Shown: positions 6,157 through 12,829 of the stretch, piece after piece
How the letters are laid out: every line of letters begins with the position of its first letter
How positions within the stretch are numbered: the first letter of the stretch is position 1
Source of the DNA: Deinococcus sp.
GTDB taxonomy: Bacteria; Deinococcota; Deinococci; Deinococcales; Deinococcaceae
DNA: 25,210 nucleotides
Assembly: GCA_018260375.1 (NCBI GenBank)
Contig: JAGLBF010000019.1
Location: 1 to 25,210, forward strand
Direction of reading: 5' to 3'
Program-made: the position numbers and the translations under genes
The notes under the pieces: generated by a model
Told to the model about the DNA's origin: nothing
Database searches by the model: none
Seen by the model: the letters and a program-made list of their open reading frames with translations, nothing else

Positions 6157-7530
6157 CTACTTCAGCTTAGTCAGCGCGGCGCGCAGCTGGGCATCAGCTT
6201 TCAGGTCTACTGATGCTTGGCCCCGCTCCGCTGAGGAAATTGGACGGGCGACTGTGCCGATGTAGGTGAACTTACCATCTTTGTCGGCGGTCACGGTCAC
6301 AGGCTTGCCCTCTACGGTCATGGTGAGTTTGGTGCCAGGTTTAACGCCGCTGCCGATAAAGTTGAGCGGTATGGGCCTGCGGGTGTCCTCTACCTTGATA
6401 TCGGGGGTGATGCCTTTTTTGTGAATCTGGCGGCCTTTGGGGGTCAGCCACTCGCTATTGACAATCGCTACGCGCCCACCATCTACAGTAGAGATGGGGC
6501 GCTGGGCCACGCCCTTGCCAAAGCTGGTTTCACCGATGATGGTGGCCCGCCCCGTATCTTGCAAAGCCCCCGCCACAATTTCGCTGGCTGAGGCGCTGTT
6601 TTTGTTGATCAGCACCACCAGTTTACCGGTGTAGTCACTGTCCTCTTTTTCGGCCCTGTCTACCTCGGTCACTTTTCCGTTACGGTCACGCAGTGACACA
6701 ATCGGCCCGCTGCTCAAAAACTGATCCGCCACAAACACACCCGCATCCAAAAGGCCCCCGCCGTTGTCGCGCAGGTCAACAATCAGTTTTTTCACGCCTT
6801 TTTGCTCCATGTTTTTTACAGCCGCCGCAAACTGATCAGCTACTTTTTCATTGTAAAAGGTGTTGAGGGCAATGTAACCCACGTTGCCTGGCAAGATGCT
6901 CTGCTCAACGCTGACAATAGTAACTGGCTGGCGCTCCATCACTACGGTGTAGGGCGCGTTGTTACGGACAAAGGTGACGGTGACTTTGCTGCCTTTGACA
7001 CCGCGCACCTGGCGCACAATCTCGTCCAGGGTAGCTGTGCGAACGTCTTTGTCGCCAATTTTGGCAAAGATATCGCCCACCTGCACGCCCGCCTGCGCCG
7101 CTGCGCCCGACTTATACACTTGGTCAACCTTGCCGCCCTTGCCGTCAGGAGCCGCTGCGGTCAGTTGAACACCAATGCCGTAGAATTCTCCCTTCAGGTT
7201 TTCCTGGTCGGTGGCATTGTTTTCGGGCGGCTCGTAGTAGGTAAACTGGTCATCAAGCGAGCCAATCATGCCGTTAATAGCCCCCTCAAGCAGCTTGGTG
7301 TCGTCCACGGGCTTGAGATAGAGGCTGTGAAGCGCACTAAATGTCTGCAAAAAGCTCTGGCCTGTAGGGTTTTTGACAATACTGCTCTCAGAATAACTGC
7401 TAAATTGGGCATAGCCCACAGCGGCTGTAGCTACCAAGGCCGCTGCCAGCCACATGGGTTTGCTGGCTTTGGCTTTAGCACGCGGGCTGCGCGGCGCGGG
7501 CTGCTTGGTGGGTTGAGGGTCTTGGGTCAT
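6157..7530 (-). CDS. ctpA: Carboxyl-terminal processing protease CtpA (S41)
   Basis: A serine protease of the S41/CTP family that trims or degrades envelope proteins outside the cytoplasm. With the ATG at 7530 it has 457 residues: a basic, Pro/Lys-rich tail, one hydrophobic helix (about 26-45) as signal anchor, then helical and PDZ regions (about 112-200, with FYGIGVQL and SGAAAQAGVQVGD). The catalytic core follows, with Ser314 in SASASEIV, Lys339 in FGKGVAQ and Gln343 completing the Ser-Lys-Gln arrangement. DNGGGLLD (255-262) is the conserved strand-turn. The ATG at 7542 is rejected because the -10 box TATGCT overlaps it and sits 7 nt before 7530. It is divergent from ftsE. Family members control cell-wall hydrolases in several bacteria, which fits the neighbours, but its substrate here is inferred only. 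Confidence 0.93.
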   Translation of the reverse strand: MTQDPQPTKQPAPRSPRAKAKASKPMWLAAALVATAAVGYAQFSSYSESSIVKNPTGQSFLQTFSALHSLYLKPVDDTKLLEGAINGMIGSLDDQFTYYEPPENNATDQENLKGEFYGIGVQLTAAAPDGKGGKVDQVYKSGAAAQAGVQVGDIFAKIGDKDVRTATLDEIVRQVRGVKGSKVTVTFVRNNAPYTVVMERQPVTIVSVEQSILPGNVGYIALNTFYNEKVADQFAAAVKNMEQKGVKKLIVDLRDNGGGLLDAGVFVADQFLSSGPIVSLRDRNGKVTEVDRAEKEDSDYTGKLVVLINKNSASASEIVAGALQDTGRATIIGETSFGKGVAQRPISTVDGGRVAIVNSEWLTPKGRQIHKKGITPDIKVEDTRRPIPLNFIGSGVKPGTKLTMTVEGKPVTVTADKDGKFTYIGTVARPISSAERGQASVDLKADAQLRAALTKLK

Positions 7531-7537
7531 AGCACGT

Positions 7538-7543
7538 AGCATA
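7538..7543 (-). promoter_or_regulatory. -10 box for leaderless ctpA mRNA
   Basis: On the minus strand TATGCT is followed by 7 nt and the ATG at 7530. Because the box overlaps the more upstream ATG (7542), it decides the start in favour of 7530. Confidence 0.6.
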
Positions 7544-7594
7544 GCGGCCCCACATTAATGCGAGGTGATGGGGGTTTAGGGCAAGGTGAGGCTC

Positions 7595-7697
7595 TGATAC
7601 AGGACGCGCTTGCCTACCGCGCAGTCTGTATTTGTTGCTGCTTGTGCTTACCTGATCTCACCGCGTGTTTGACAAGGTTCAAGTCGGAATTCGTATT
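7595..7697 (-). repeat. Short-form intergenic repeat in the ctpA-ftsE gap
   Basis: Read on the minus strand it runs from AATACGAATTCCGA to CCTGTATCA. The SL2 equivalent is shortened: arms 7598-7609 (TACAGGACGCGC) and 7619-7630 (GCGCAGTCTGTA) enclose a 9-nt loop, with most but not all positions paired. SL1 is not clearly preserved. It lies between the two divergent promoters. Outside it the 313-bp gap shows only the promoter boxes. Confidence 0.65.
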
Positions 7698-7832
7698 CTA
7701 TTTAGACTTGAGCGCCAGACTTGAGAACTAACATGACTGAGCTACCATTACTGAGCCGGTAGTGCTGAGTCAGCATTTTTACATTTGTCTGCTTAGATGA
7801 CAGCAGCACACGCACAGCGCCTCCGCACTTGC

Positions 7833-7838
7833 TATGCT
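7833..7838 (+). promoter_or_regulatory. -10 box for ftsE
   Basis: TATGCT ends 5 nt before the GTG at 7844 and 11 nt before the in-frame ATG at 7850. This spacing suggests a leaderless message beginning at the GTG. An AGGTGG at 7842-7847 is too close to the ATG to act as a normal ribosome-binding site. Confidence 0.55.
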
Positions 7839-7843
7839 GCTAG

Positions 7844-8530
7844 GTGGTCATGATTGAGTTTCGTAATGTCAACCTGGACTATCCAGGTCACGCCGCCGCA
7901 CTGAGCAATATCCAGCTCTTTATTGGCAAGGGTGAGTTTGTCTATTTGGTGGGTCAAAGTGGGGCAGGAAAAAGCAGCTTTATGAACCTCATCATCAAGC
8001 GCCATCTGCCCACCCAGGGCGAGGTGTTGGTCGGCGGGGTACCACTCTCGCGCTACCGGGGAGCGGCGACGGCGGGGCTGCGGCGGCAAATCGGCATGGT
8101 GTTTCAGGATAACCGCTTGCTGCCACACCTGAATGTGTTTGACAACGTGGCCTTTGCCCTGCGCGTCACTGGCGTGCCACAGCGCGAATGGCAAACGCGG
8201 GTGCTGGGGGCGCTTCGCACTGTGGGGGTAGAAGACAAAAGAACGGCCTGGCCCCTGCAACTGTCCCAAGGTGAGCAGCAGCGCGTCGCTATTGCCCGCG
8301 CCATTGTGGGCGAGCCGCTGCTGCTGCTGGCAGACGAACCCACCGGCAACCTTGACCCCGAAAACAGCCGCGAGGTGGTTAAGGTACTGCAACATGTCAA
8401 TCTGCGCGGCACCACCGTGCTGGTCGCCACCCACGCCCGCGAACTGGTAGAAAGCTACCGCCACCGCACCATCACCCTCAGGCAGGGCCGACTGGTACGC
8501 GACGACCCGCATGGGGGCTACCAGCTATGA
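7844..8530 (+). CDS. ftsE: Cell division ATP-binding protein FtsE
   Basis: The cytoplasmic ATPase of the FtsEX complex, which couples ATP hydrolysis to activation of peptidoglycan hydrolases at the division site. In 228 residues the full ABC set is present: Walker A GQSGAGKSS (37-45), Q-loop Gln88 in MVFQDN, signature LSQGEQQR (140-147), Walker B LLLLADEP (159-166) with NLD following, and switch His197. FtsE typically reads MIEFxxVxxxYP at its start, as here. The gene overlaps ftsX by ATGA, giving translational coupling. GTG 7844 or ATG 7850 could be the start, a two-residue difference. Confidence 0.96.
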   Translation: MVMIEFRNVNLDYPGHAAALSNIQLFIGKGEFVYLVGQSGAGKSSFMNLIIKRHLPTQGEVLVGGVPLSRYRGAATAGLRRQIGMVFQDNRLLPHLNVFDNVAFALRVTGVPQREWQTRVLGALRTVGVEDKRTAWPLQLSQGEQQRVAIARAIVGEPLLLLADEPTGNLDPENSREVVKVLQHVNLRGTTVLVATHARELVESYRHRTITLRQGRLVRDDPHGGYQL

Positions 8531-9390
8531 ACTATCACCTGCGTGAATCTCTGGCGCAGATGCGCGGCAACGCTACAGCCACGCTCTCTACCTTTATCAC
8601 CATGACCCTCACGCTGCTGATCCTGGGCTTTGTTGTGCTGCTCACCTTTAATGTAGACCGCACGCTCTCGCAATTAGAGTCGCAGGTAGAAATCGCTGCC
8701 TTTTTGAGTGACGGCGCTGACGGCAAGGCTCTGGCAAAGCAGGTGCGCAACCTGTCACCCGTAACTGATGTGCGGCTGGTCAGCAAAGAGGAAGTGCTGA
8801 GCGAAATGCAGCGCGACTACCCTTACACCAAAGACGCAGTAGAGTTAACCGGTAACCCCTTTCCCGCCACACTGCGCCTCAAAGTGGCCCACGTAGAAGA
8901 CTCGCGCGAAGTTGCCGGACTGGTAGGCCAGATGAAGGGCGTAGAGGACGTGGAATACGGTGCGGGCTACGTTGACCAGACTGTTAAAACGCTGAGCACC
9001 ATTCGTACCGGCGGCTACGGCCTGGTGGCCTTGCTGCTGATAGGCACGCTCTTTAATATCCTCAATGCGGTACGCGTAGCGATTTATGCCCGCCGCCATG
9101 AAATCAGCGTGATGCGGCTGCTGGGCGCTACCCCGGGCTTTATTCGCACCCCCCACCTGATCGAAGGGGTGCTGCTGGGCCTGCTGGCGGGGCTGCTCGC
9201 CTCTGGCCTGCTGGCTCCTGCCTACCTGTACCTGGCAAGGCAAGTCGACCTACTGGTACCGCTGCTGCCGACCATCACCGACCTAGCGACCATCTCGCCT
9301 GTACTGCTGGGCTTGCTGCTGCTGGGCGCCCTGGTGGGACTACTGGGTAGCCTTTTTGCCACGCAGCGCTACCTGCGGGAACTGGAGTAG
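8527..9390 (+). CDS. ftsX: Cell division permease-like protein FtsX
   Basis: The membrane half of FtsEX. The 287 residues show the FtsX plan: a short cytoplasmic tail, TM1 at about 22-43, a large outer loop at about 44-160 that in relatives contacts the hydrolase activator, then TM2 (about 162-183), TM3 (about 210-236) and TM4 (about 257-278). The conserved cytoplasmic stretch ARRHEISVMRLLGATPGFIR lies after TM2 and contacts FtsE. The start overlaps the ftsE stop. Its stop is followed within 3 nt by the GTG of the next gene, whose ribosome-binding site lies inside the end of ftsX. No residues look lost. Confidence 0.96.
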   Translation: MNYHLRESLAQMRGNATATLSTFITMTLTLLILGFVVLLTFNVDRTLSQLESQVEIAAFLSDGADGKALAKQVRNLSPVTDVRLVSKEEVLSEMQRDYPYTKDAVELTGNPFPATLRLKVAHVEDSREVAGLVGQMKGVEDVEYGAGYVDQTVKTLSTIRTGGYGLVALLLIGTLFNILNAVRVAIYARRHEISVMRLLGATPGFIRTPHLIEGVLLGLLAGLLASGLLAPAYLYLARQVDLLVPLLPTITDLATISPVLLGLLLLGALVGLLGSLFATQRYLRELE

Positions 9391-9393
9391 ACC

Positions 9394-11109
9394 GTGCGCC
9401 CCCGCTTCACCTTTTTGGTGTTGAACTTGCTGGCAGGGCTAGTGGCGCTCGGCCCACTTGTGCTCGCCCAATCACAGTCAGCAGGAAAATCACAAACACA
9501 GTCAGCGGCAAAATCAGCGGCACAGGCGAGCCAGAACACGACCACACCAGCACAAAAAGCCCCCCAACCATCAGCTACCAAACCCGTGCAGCCTAAAGCG
9601 CCCAGCTCGGGGCAGGCCAAAAGCAGGACAACCCCGACCCCGCCGCCCAAGCAGGTTTTGCCACAAAAAGCCGACCCCTATCACCTCAAACTGCCCAGTA
9701 CCAGCAAGCGGTTACAGGCTTTGCAGCAGCGGTTGCAGGCACAAAAGCAGCTGAGCGCAGCGCAAAAGCAAAAGCTGATGAGCCTACAAGCGGCTTTGGC
9801 AGCCCTCGGCACTCAGCAAAAGGTGGCGCTAGACGAGCTAGACAGCCTCAGCGAGCAGATTGCTCAGGGCCAAAACCGCCAGCAGCAGCTCAGCACCCAG
9901 GTGGCACAAGCCAAAAGTGACTTGCAAGACACCACCCTACAGCTGAATGTGATGTCGGGCCAGGTGAAGCGGTTAGAAGAAGACGTACGCCAGATGCTGC
10001 AAAGCCTGTACCGCCAGCGCAGCGGTCAGTACCTAGAGGTGATCAACCAGGCCAGCAGCCTGTCTGACCTGATGATCAGGACGCGCTACGCCAACATCGG
10101 TGGCGAGCACAACGTGGCCGTGGTAGAGCAGCTGCGCTTGCAACGTCAGGACTTAGAAACCCAGCGCCAAAAACAGCAGCGCCAAAGTGAAAAATTGCAA
10201 GCCCTGGTACGCCAGCAGCAAAGCGAGCTCAAGCGCCTGCACGCAGCCCAGACCGAACAACAAACCGTCATCAGCCACTTGCGGCAAACACAGGCGGGCA
10301 AACAGGCCCTCGCCTTGCAAACCCGGGCCCAGCAAGAACTAAATGCCCAAAATATCAACCAGACCATCGGTCAACTGATTGATGAGCGCAACGCGGTAGA
10401 GCGGGAGCGCCGCCGCCGCATTGAGGCCGAGCGGGTGCGCCGCGCCGAAGAACTGCGCCGCCTACGCGAAGCCCAGGAACGCGCCCGCAAAGAAGCCGCC
10501 CGACTTGCCGCCCTGCGCCGTGCCCAGGCCGAGGCCAAAGCCCGTGCACTGGCTGAGGCCCGTGCTCTAGCTCAGAGCCGTGCCAGAGCACAGGCGCAGG
10601 CAGCGGCCCTTGCCCGCGCCCAGGCACTGGCACGTGCCCGCAGCGAGCGTGCTGCCACTATTGCGCGCGAACGTGCACAACTTCAGACGCGGCAAAACCA
10701 GCTGGAACACGAGCAGCGCCAGTCTCTCATCGAGCTGGCCCCGCTGCCCTCCGCCAGTGGCCCACTGGGGTTTCCACTACCAGGCGGCACGGTGACGCAG
10801 TCCTTTTCAGACGTTTCGCCCTGGACAGTGCTGCAAGGTAGCGGTGTGGCGGTCGCGGCGCTGGGAGGCAACGTGCTGGCAGTCACCAACTACGCCAGCC
10901 TGGGCTGGGTGGTGCTGATAGACCACGGGCAGCTGATCACCGCCTATCTGGGCCTGTCTAATACCAGCGTCGCCGTAGGCCAGCGCGTCATCCAGGGCAC
11001 AGCACTGGGCAACATCGGCGGCTCACCCATCTTCGGCGAAGACCACATGGCGTTTCAGGTCAACCGCGTGTCAGGCAGCGGGCGCACGCCTGTGCCACCT
11101 AGTTTTTAG
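9394..11109 (+). CDS. EnvC-like murein hydrolase activator with degenerate LytM (M23) domain
   Basis: An exported 571-residue protein starting at GTG, with GGAG at 9384-9387 inside the ftsX end. Order: signal peptide (about 1-25, cleavage likely near LAQS), a low-complexity Gln/Ser/Pro/Lys/Thr region (26-95), a long coiled coil (about 100-325), a very charged Arg/Ala/Glu-rich helix (about 332-430), and a LytM/M23-type domain (458-558). The LytM domain lacks expected zinc ligands. The usual HxGxD box reads LQGSG (480-484), the usual YxHLS reads YLGLS (518-522, His replaced by Gly520), and the final HxH reads HMA (551-553). It is therefore unlikely to be an enzyme. EnvC and NlpD in proteobacteria are degenerate in this way and activate amidases, and FtsX recruits EnvC. 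Position directly after ftsEX supports the same role. The target amidase is not in the window. Confidence 0.88.
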   Translation: MRPRFTFLVLNLLAGLVALGPLVLAQSQSAGKSQTQSAAKSAAQASQNTTTPAQKAPQPSATKPVQPKAPSSGQAKSRTTPTPPPKQVLPQKADPYHLKLPSTSKRLQALQQRLQAQKQLSAAQKQKLMSLQAALAALGTQQKVALDELDSLSEQIAQGQNRQQQLSTQVAQAKSDLQDTTLQLNVMSGQVKRLEEDVRQMLQSLYRQRSGQYLEVINQASSLSDLMIRTRYANIGGEHNVAVVEQLRLQRQDLETQRQKQQRQSEKLQALVRQQQSELKRLHAAQTEQQTVISHLRQTQAGKQALALQTRAQQELNAQNINQTIGQLIDERNAVERERRRRIEAERVRRAEELRRLREAQERARKEAARLAALRRAQAEAKARALAEARALAQSRARAQAQAAALARAQALARARSERAATIARERAQLQTRQNQLEHEQRQSLIELAPLPSASGPLGFPLPGGTVTQSFSDVSPWTVLQGSGVAVAALGGNVLAVTNYASLGWVVLIDHGQLITAYLGLSNTSVAVGQRVIQGTALGNIGGSPIFGEDHMAFQVNRVSGSGRTPVPPSF

Positions 11110-11199
11110 TAAGCTCGTACACACCAGTTACCACAAACCAGTGAGCCGTGTTGAGCAAAAGTACGCAAGTACCTCAGCCTTGTTGTAGGCCTGGTTTAC

Positions 11200-11274
11200 T
11201 ACGGACTGCGCTTTTATACCAGGGAACCCGTATCTTTCCCCACCCACCTCTTGCTCCCAACCCGCCTTATCTGA
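11200..11274 (-). repeat. Decayed repeat copy upstream of rpsP
   Basis: TACGGACTGCGC (11200-11211) and AACCCGTA (about 11225-11232) form the ends of a short SL2. The bases that follow (CCCGTATCTTTCC, then the CCCGCC region near 11260) line up with the linker of the copy at 11783-11943. The right end merges into the proposed rpsP promoter. The remainder of the 325-bp gap before rpsP shows only the leader of rpsP. Confidence 0.55.
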
Positions 11275-11280
11275 TACTCT
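11251..11280 (+). promoter_or_regulatory. Candidate rpsP promoter
   Basis: TTGCTC (11251-11256) and TACTCT (11275-11280) are spaced 18 bp apart, with TG two bases before the -10 box. This would give a leader of about 150 nt. Assignment is by pattern only; other weak boxes exist in the leader. Confidence 0.4.
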
Positions 11281-11418
11281 TCTGCGGTACGTTTAGGCTG
11301 GCTGCTGGTAAACGTAATCGCCGCCACAGAAGTGGCCCGCGGTATTCCTAGCGGAAGCAAAACCCTCACAATCCAAGAGCAAGATCTTTACCGCAAGTAA
11401 GCCTCTCATCACTGAGCA

Positions 11419-11426
11419 AAAGGAAG
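11419..11426 (+). promoter_or_regulatory. Ribosome-binding site of rpsP
   Basis: AAAGGAAG, 8 nt before the ATG at 11435. It is worth noting because many other genes in this window have no such site. Confidence 0.75.
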
Positions 11427-11434
11427 TTATTCAC

Positions 11435-11680
11435 ATGGTCAAAATCCGTCTGTCACGCTTTGGTTCGGCCCATAACCCCCACTACCGCATCGTTGTTGCC
11501 GATGCCCGCCGCCCCCGCGACGGTGGTTACATTGAGAATCTGGGTCACTATGACCCCCGCAAGACCAGCGAAAACTATGTCAAGGTAGACGTAGAGCGCG
11601 CCCAGTTGTGGCTCGCCCAGGGTGCGCAGGCCACCAACACCGCCCGCCGTATCCTCAAGTCGCAGGGCGTTAAGTTCTAA
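11435..11680 (+). CDS. rpsP: 30S ribosomal protein S16
   Basis: A structural protein of the small ribosomal subunit, needed for 30S assembly. The 81 residues begin with the standard MVKIRLSRFGSAHNPHYRIV and continue with VADARRPRDGGYIENLGHYDP, diagnostic for S16; length is normal. It has its own ribosome-binding site and is followed 17 bp later by a strong hairpin with eight T residues. In many bacteria rpsP, a KH-protein gene, rimM and trmD form one operon. The same order is kept here, but the terminator and a 318-bp gap separate rpsP from the other three. Confidence 0.98.
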   Translation: MVKIRLSRFGSAHNPHYRIVVADARRPRDGGYIENLGHYDPRKTSENYVKVDVERAQLWLAQGAQATNTARRILKSQGVKF

Positions 11681-11697
11681 ATATTTCACCCTAGCAG

Positions 11698-11732
11698 GCT
11701 GCTTTCTCTGCGTGAGAAGGCGGCTTTTTTTT
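11698..11732 (+). terminator. Rho-independent terminator after rpsP
   Basis: Arms 11698-11708 (GCTGCTTTCTC) and 11714-11724 (GAGAAGGCGGC) pair over 11 positions including G-T wobbles, with a 5-nt loop and eight T residues at 11725-11732. Confidence 0.88.
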
Positions 11733-11782
11733 GTGGGGCTGTGGGCTTATATGGGCCGGGTAAGGCTCAGGTCTTTGCTGCC

Positions 11783-11943
11783 TTATCCGGATTCCGTTTA
11801 ATTCCACCACATTCAGGAAAGCACAGTAAGGCCAGCACCGACTGTCCTTACATACCGCTGCTATACCGCGCAACCCGTATCTTTTCCTACTCGCACCCGC
11901 CCTCATCAAGGCAGAAACGACCTGATTGCACCGGAATCCGTAT
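11783..11943 (-). repeat. Intergenic repeat, diverged subfamily III, between rpsP and khpA
   Basis: Read on the minus strand it starts TACGGATTCCGGTGC, carries the GAGGGCGGGTGCGAGTAGGAA linker and TACGGGTTGCGCGGTAT, and ends near GGAATCCGGATAA. It is longer (about 161 bp) and more diverged than copies A and B. The SL1 stem is weak. Its edge lies about 43 bp upstream of the khpA -10 box. Confidence 0.7.
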
Positions 11944-11986
11944 GACAAGCACTCGCCGTGTAACCTTCTTGTTACCCTGCGTGTAT

Positions 11987-11992
11987 TACACT
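11987..11992 (+). promoter_or_regulatory. -10 box for leaderless khpA mRNA
   Basis: TACACT ends 6 nt before the ATG at 11999, with no Shine-Dalgarno. With the terminator at 11698-11732 it marks a separate transcription unit for khpA-rimM-trmD. Confidence 0.6.
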
Positions 11993-11998
11993 GCTGCC

Positions 11999-12238
11999 AT
12001 GATTTCCAGCGAACAGGCCTCCCAAATGGCCCTTTACCTAACCCAGAGCATAGTTAATGACCCCAGCGCCGTATATGCCGACACGCGGGGCCACGCCATC
12101 ACCCTGCACGTTGCGCCTGGCGAAGAAGGCCGCGTCATAGGTCGCCAGGGCCGCGTCATCAACGCCATACGTATGCTGGTACGCGCCGCCGATCCGGGAC
12201 AGAACTTTAGCGTTGACCTCCACGCGCCCCGCACATGA
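11999..12238 (+). CDS. khpA: KH-domain RNA-binding protein KhpA
   Basis: A 79-residue protein made of one KH domain. The RNA-gripping GxxG loop is GRQG, within EGRVIGRQGRVINAIRMLV, and is preceded by the HVAPGEEG strand-turn typical of KhpA/YlqC. Relatives bind RNA and act in ribosome maturation and, in Gram-positive bacteria, in cell elongation together with KhpB. The frame is open much further upstream (from 11741), but that part is repeat DNA; the ATG at 11999 gives the normal family length. It overlaps rimM by ATGA, so the two are translationally coupled. Confidence 0.94.
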   Translation: MISSEQASQMALYLTQSIVNDPSAVYADTRGHAITLHVAPGEEGRVIGRQGRVINAIRMLVRAADPGQNFSVDLHAPRT

Positions 12239-12801
12239 CCAAGCCCTCTCCGTCCTTACCTGTTGACCTAACACGTGTGGGCCATCTGCTGGGGCCGCAC
12301 GGCATACAGGGCGCCTTAAAGCTGTATGTGATAGGCGACCCCAACCAACTCAGGGCGCTGCGGCGACTGTATGTAGAGGGCCTGGGCTGGCTGCGCCTGC
12401 AACGCTTTGAGCAGCACGGAGCAGGTGTAGTGCTGACGCTGGGGGGCATTACTGACCGCGAAATGGCGGCGGCGCTGCACGGCAAACATGTCTACGCCCA
12501 CGACCAAGAGCTGCCCCCCCTGCCCGAAGGCGAATACTACTACCACGAACTGCGCGGCCTGCGGGTGCAAGATGAGGGCGGCGCGGTGCTGGGCGAGGTG
12601 ACCGAGGTGCTGGATATGGGCCATCAGGACGTGCTGGTGGTGCGTTCAGATACCGGGCAAGAAGGACTGATTCCACTGCAAGCGCCCTATGTGCAGGTGC
12701 GGCGCAAAGTCGCCATCGTGCTGAGTGCAGAGGCACCCCAGGGCCTGATGAGTGAAGCTGCGAGTAGTACCGAGCATGATCAATACGATGGCGGTAGATG
12801 A
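12235..12801 (+). CDS. rimM: Ribosome maturation factor RimM
   Basis: Binds S19 on pre-30S particles and helps process 16S rRNA and assemble the head of the small subunit. In 188 residues the N-terminal RimM barrel shows VGHLLGPHGIQGALKL (15-30) and the C-terminal PRC-type barrel shows EGEYYYHELRGLRV, QDVLVV and GLIPLQAPYVQ. Length is normal for the family. The last 15-20 residues after the PRC domain are low in conservation. It starts inside the khpA stop and trmD follows by 28 nt (with the chosen trmD start). Confidence 0.95.
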   Translation: MTKPSPSLPVDLTRVGHLLGPHGIQGALKLYVIGDPNQLRALRRLYVEGLGWLRLQRFEQHGAGVVLTLGGITDREMAAALHGKHVYAHDQELPPLPEGEYYYHELRGLRVQDEGGAVLGEVTEVLDMGHQDVLVVRSDTGQEGLIPLQAPYVQVRRKVAIVLSAEAPQGLMSEAASSTEHDQYDGGR

Positions 12802-12829
12802 GTACCCGTACATGAATACCGGTGAAACA

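Noticed and set aside
6802..7539. Long plus-strand open frame (245 codons) opposite ctpA
   Set aside because: It lies fully inside the ctpA coding strand complement. CtpA has all family motifs, and the antisense product resembles nothing I know.
9394..11109. Active M23 endopeptidase
   Set aside because: Three sets of expected zinc or catalytic residues are replaced, so an activator role fits better.
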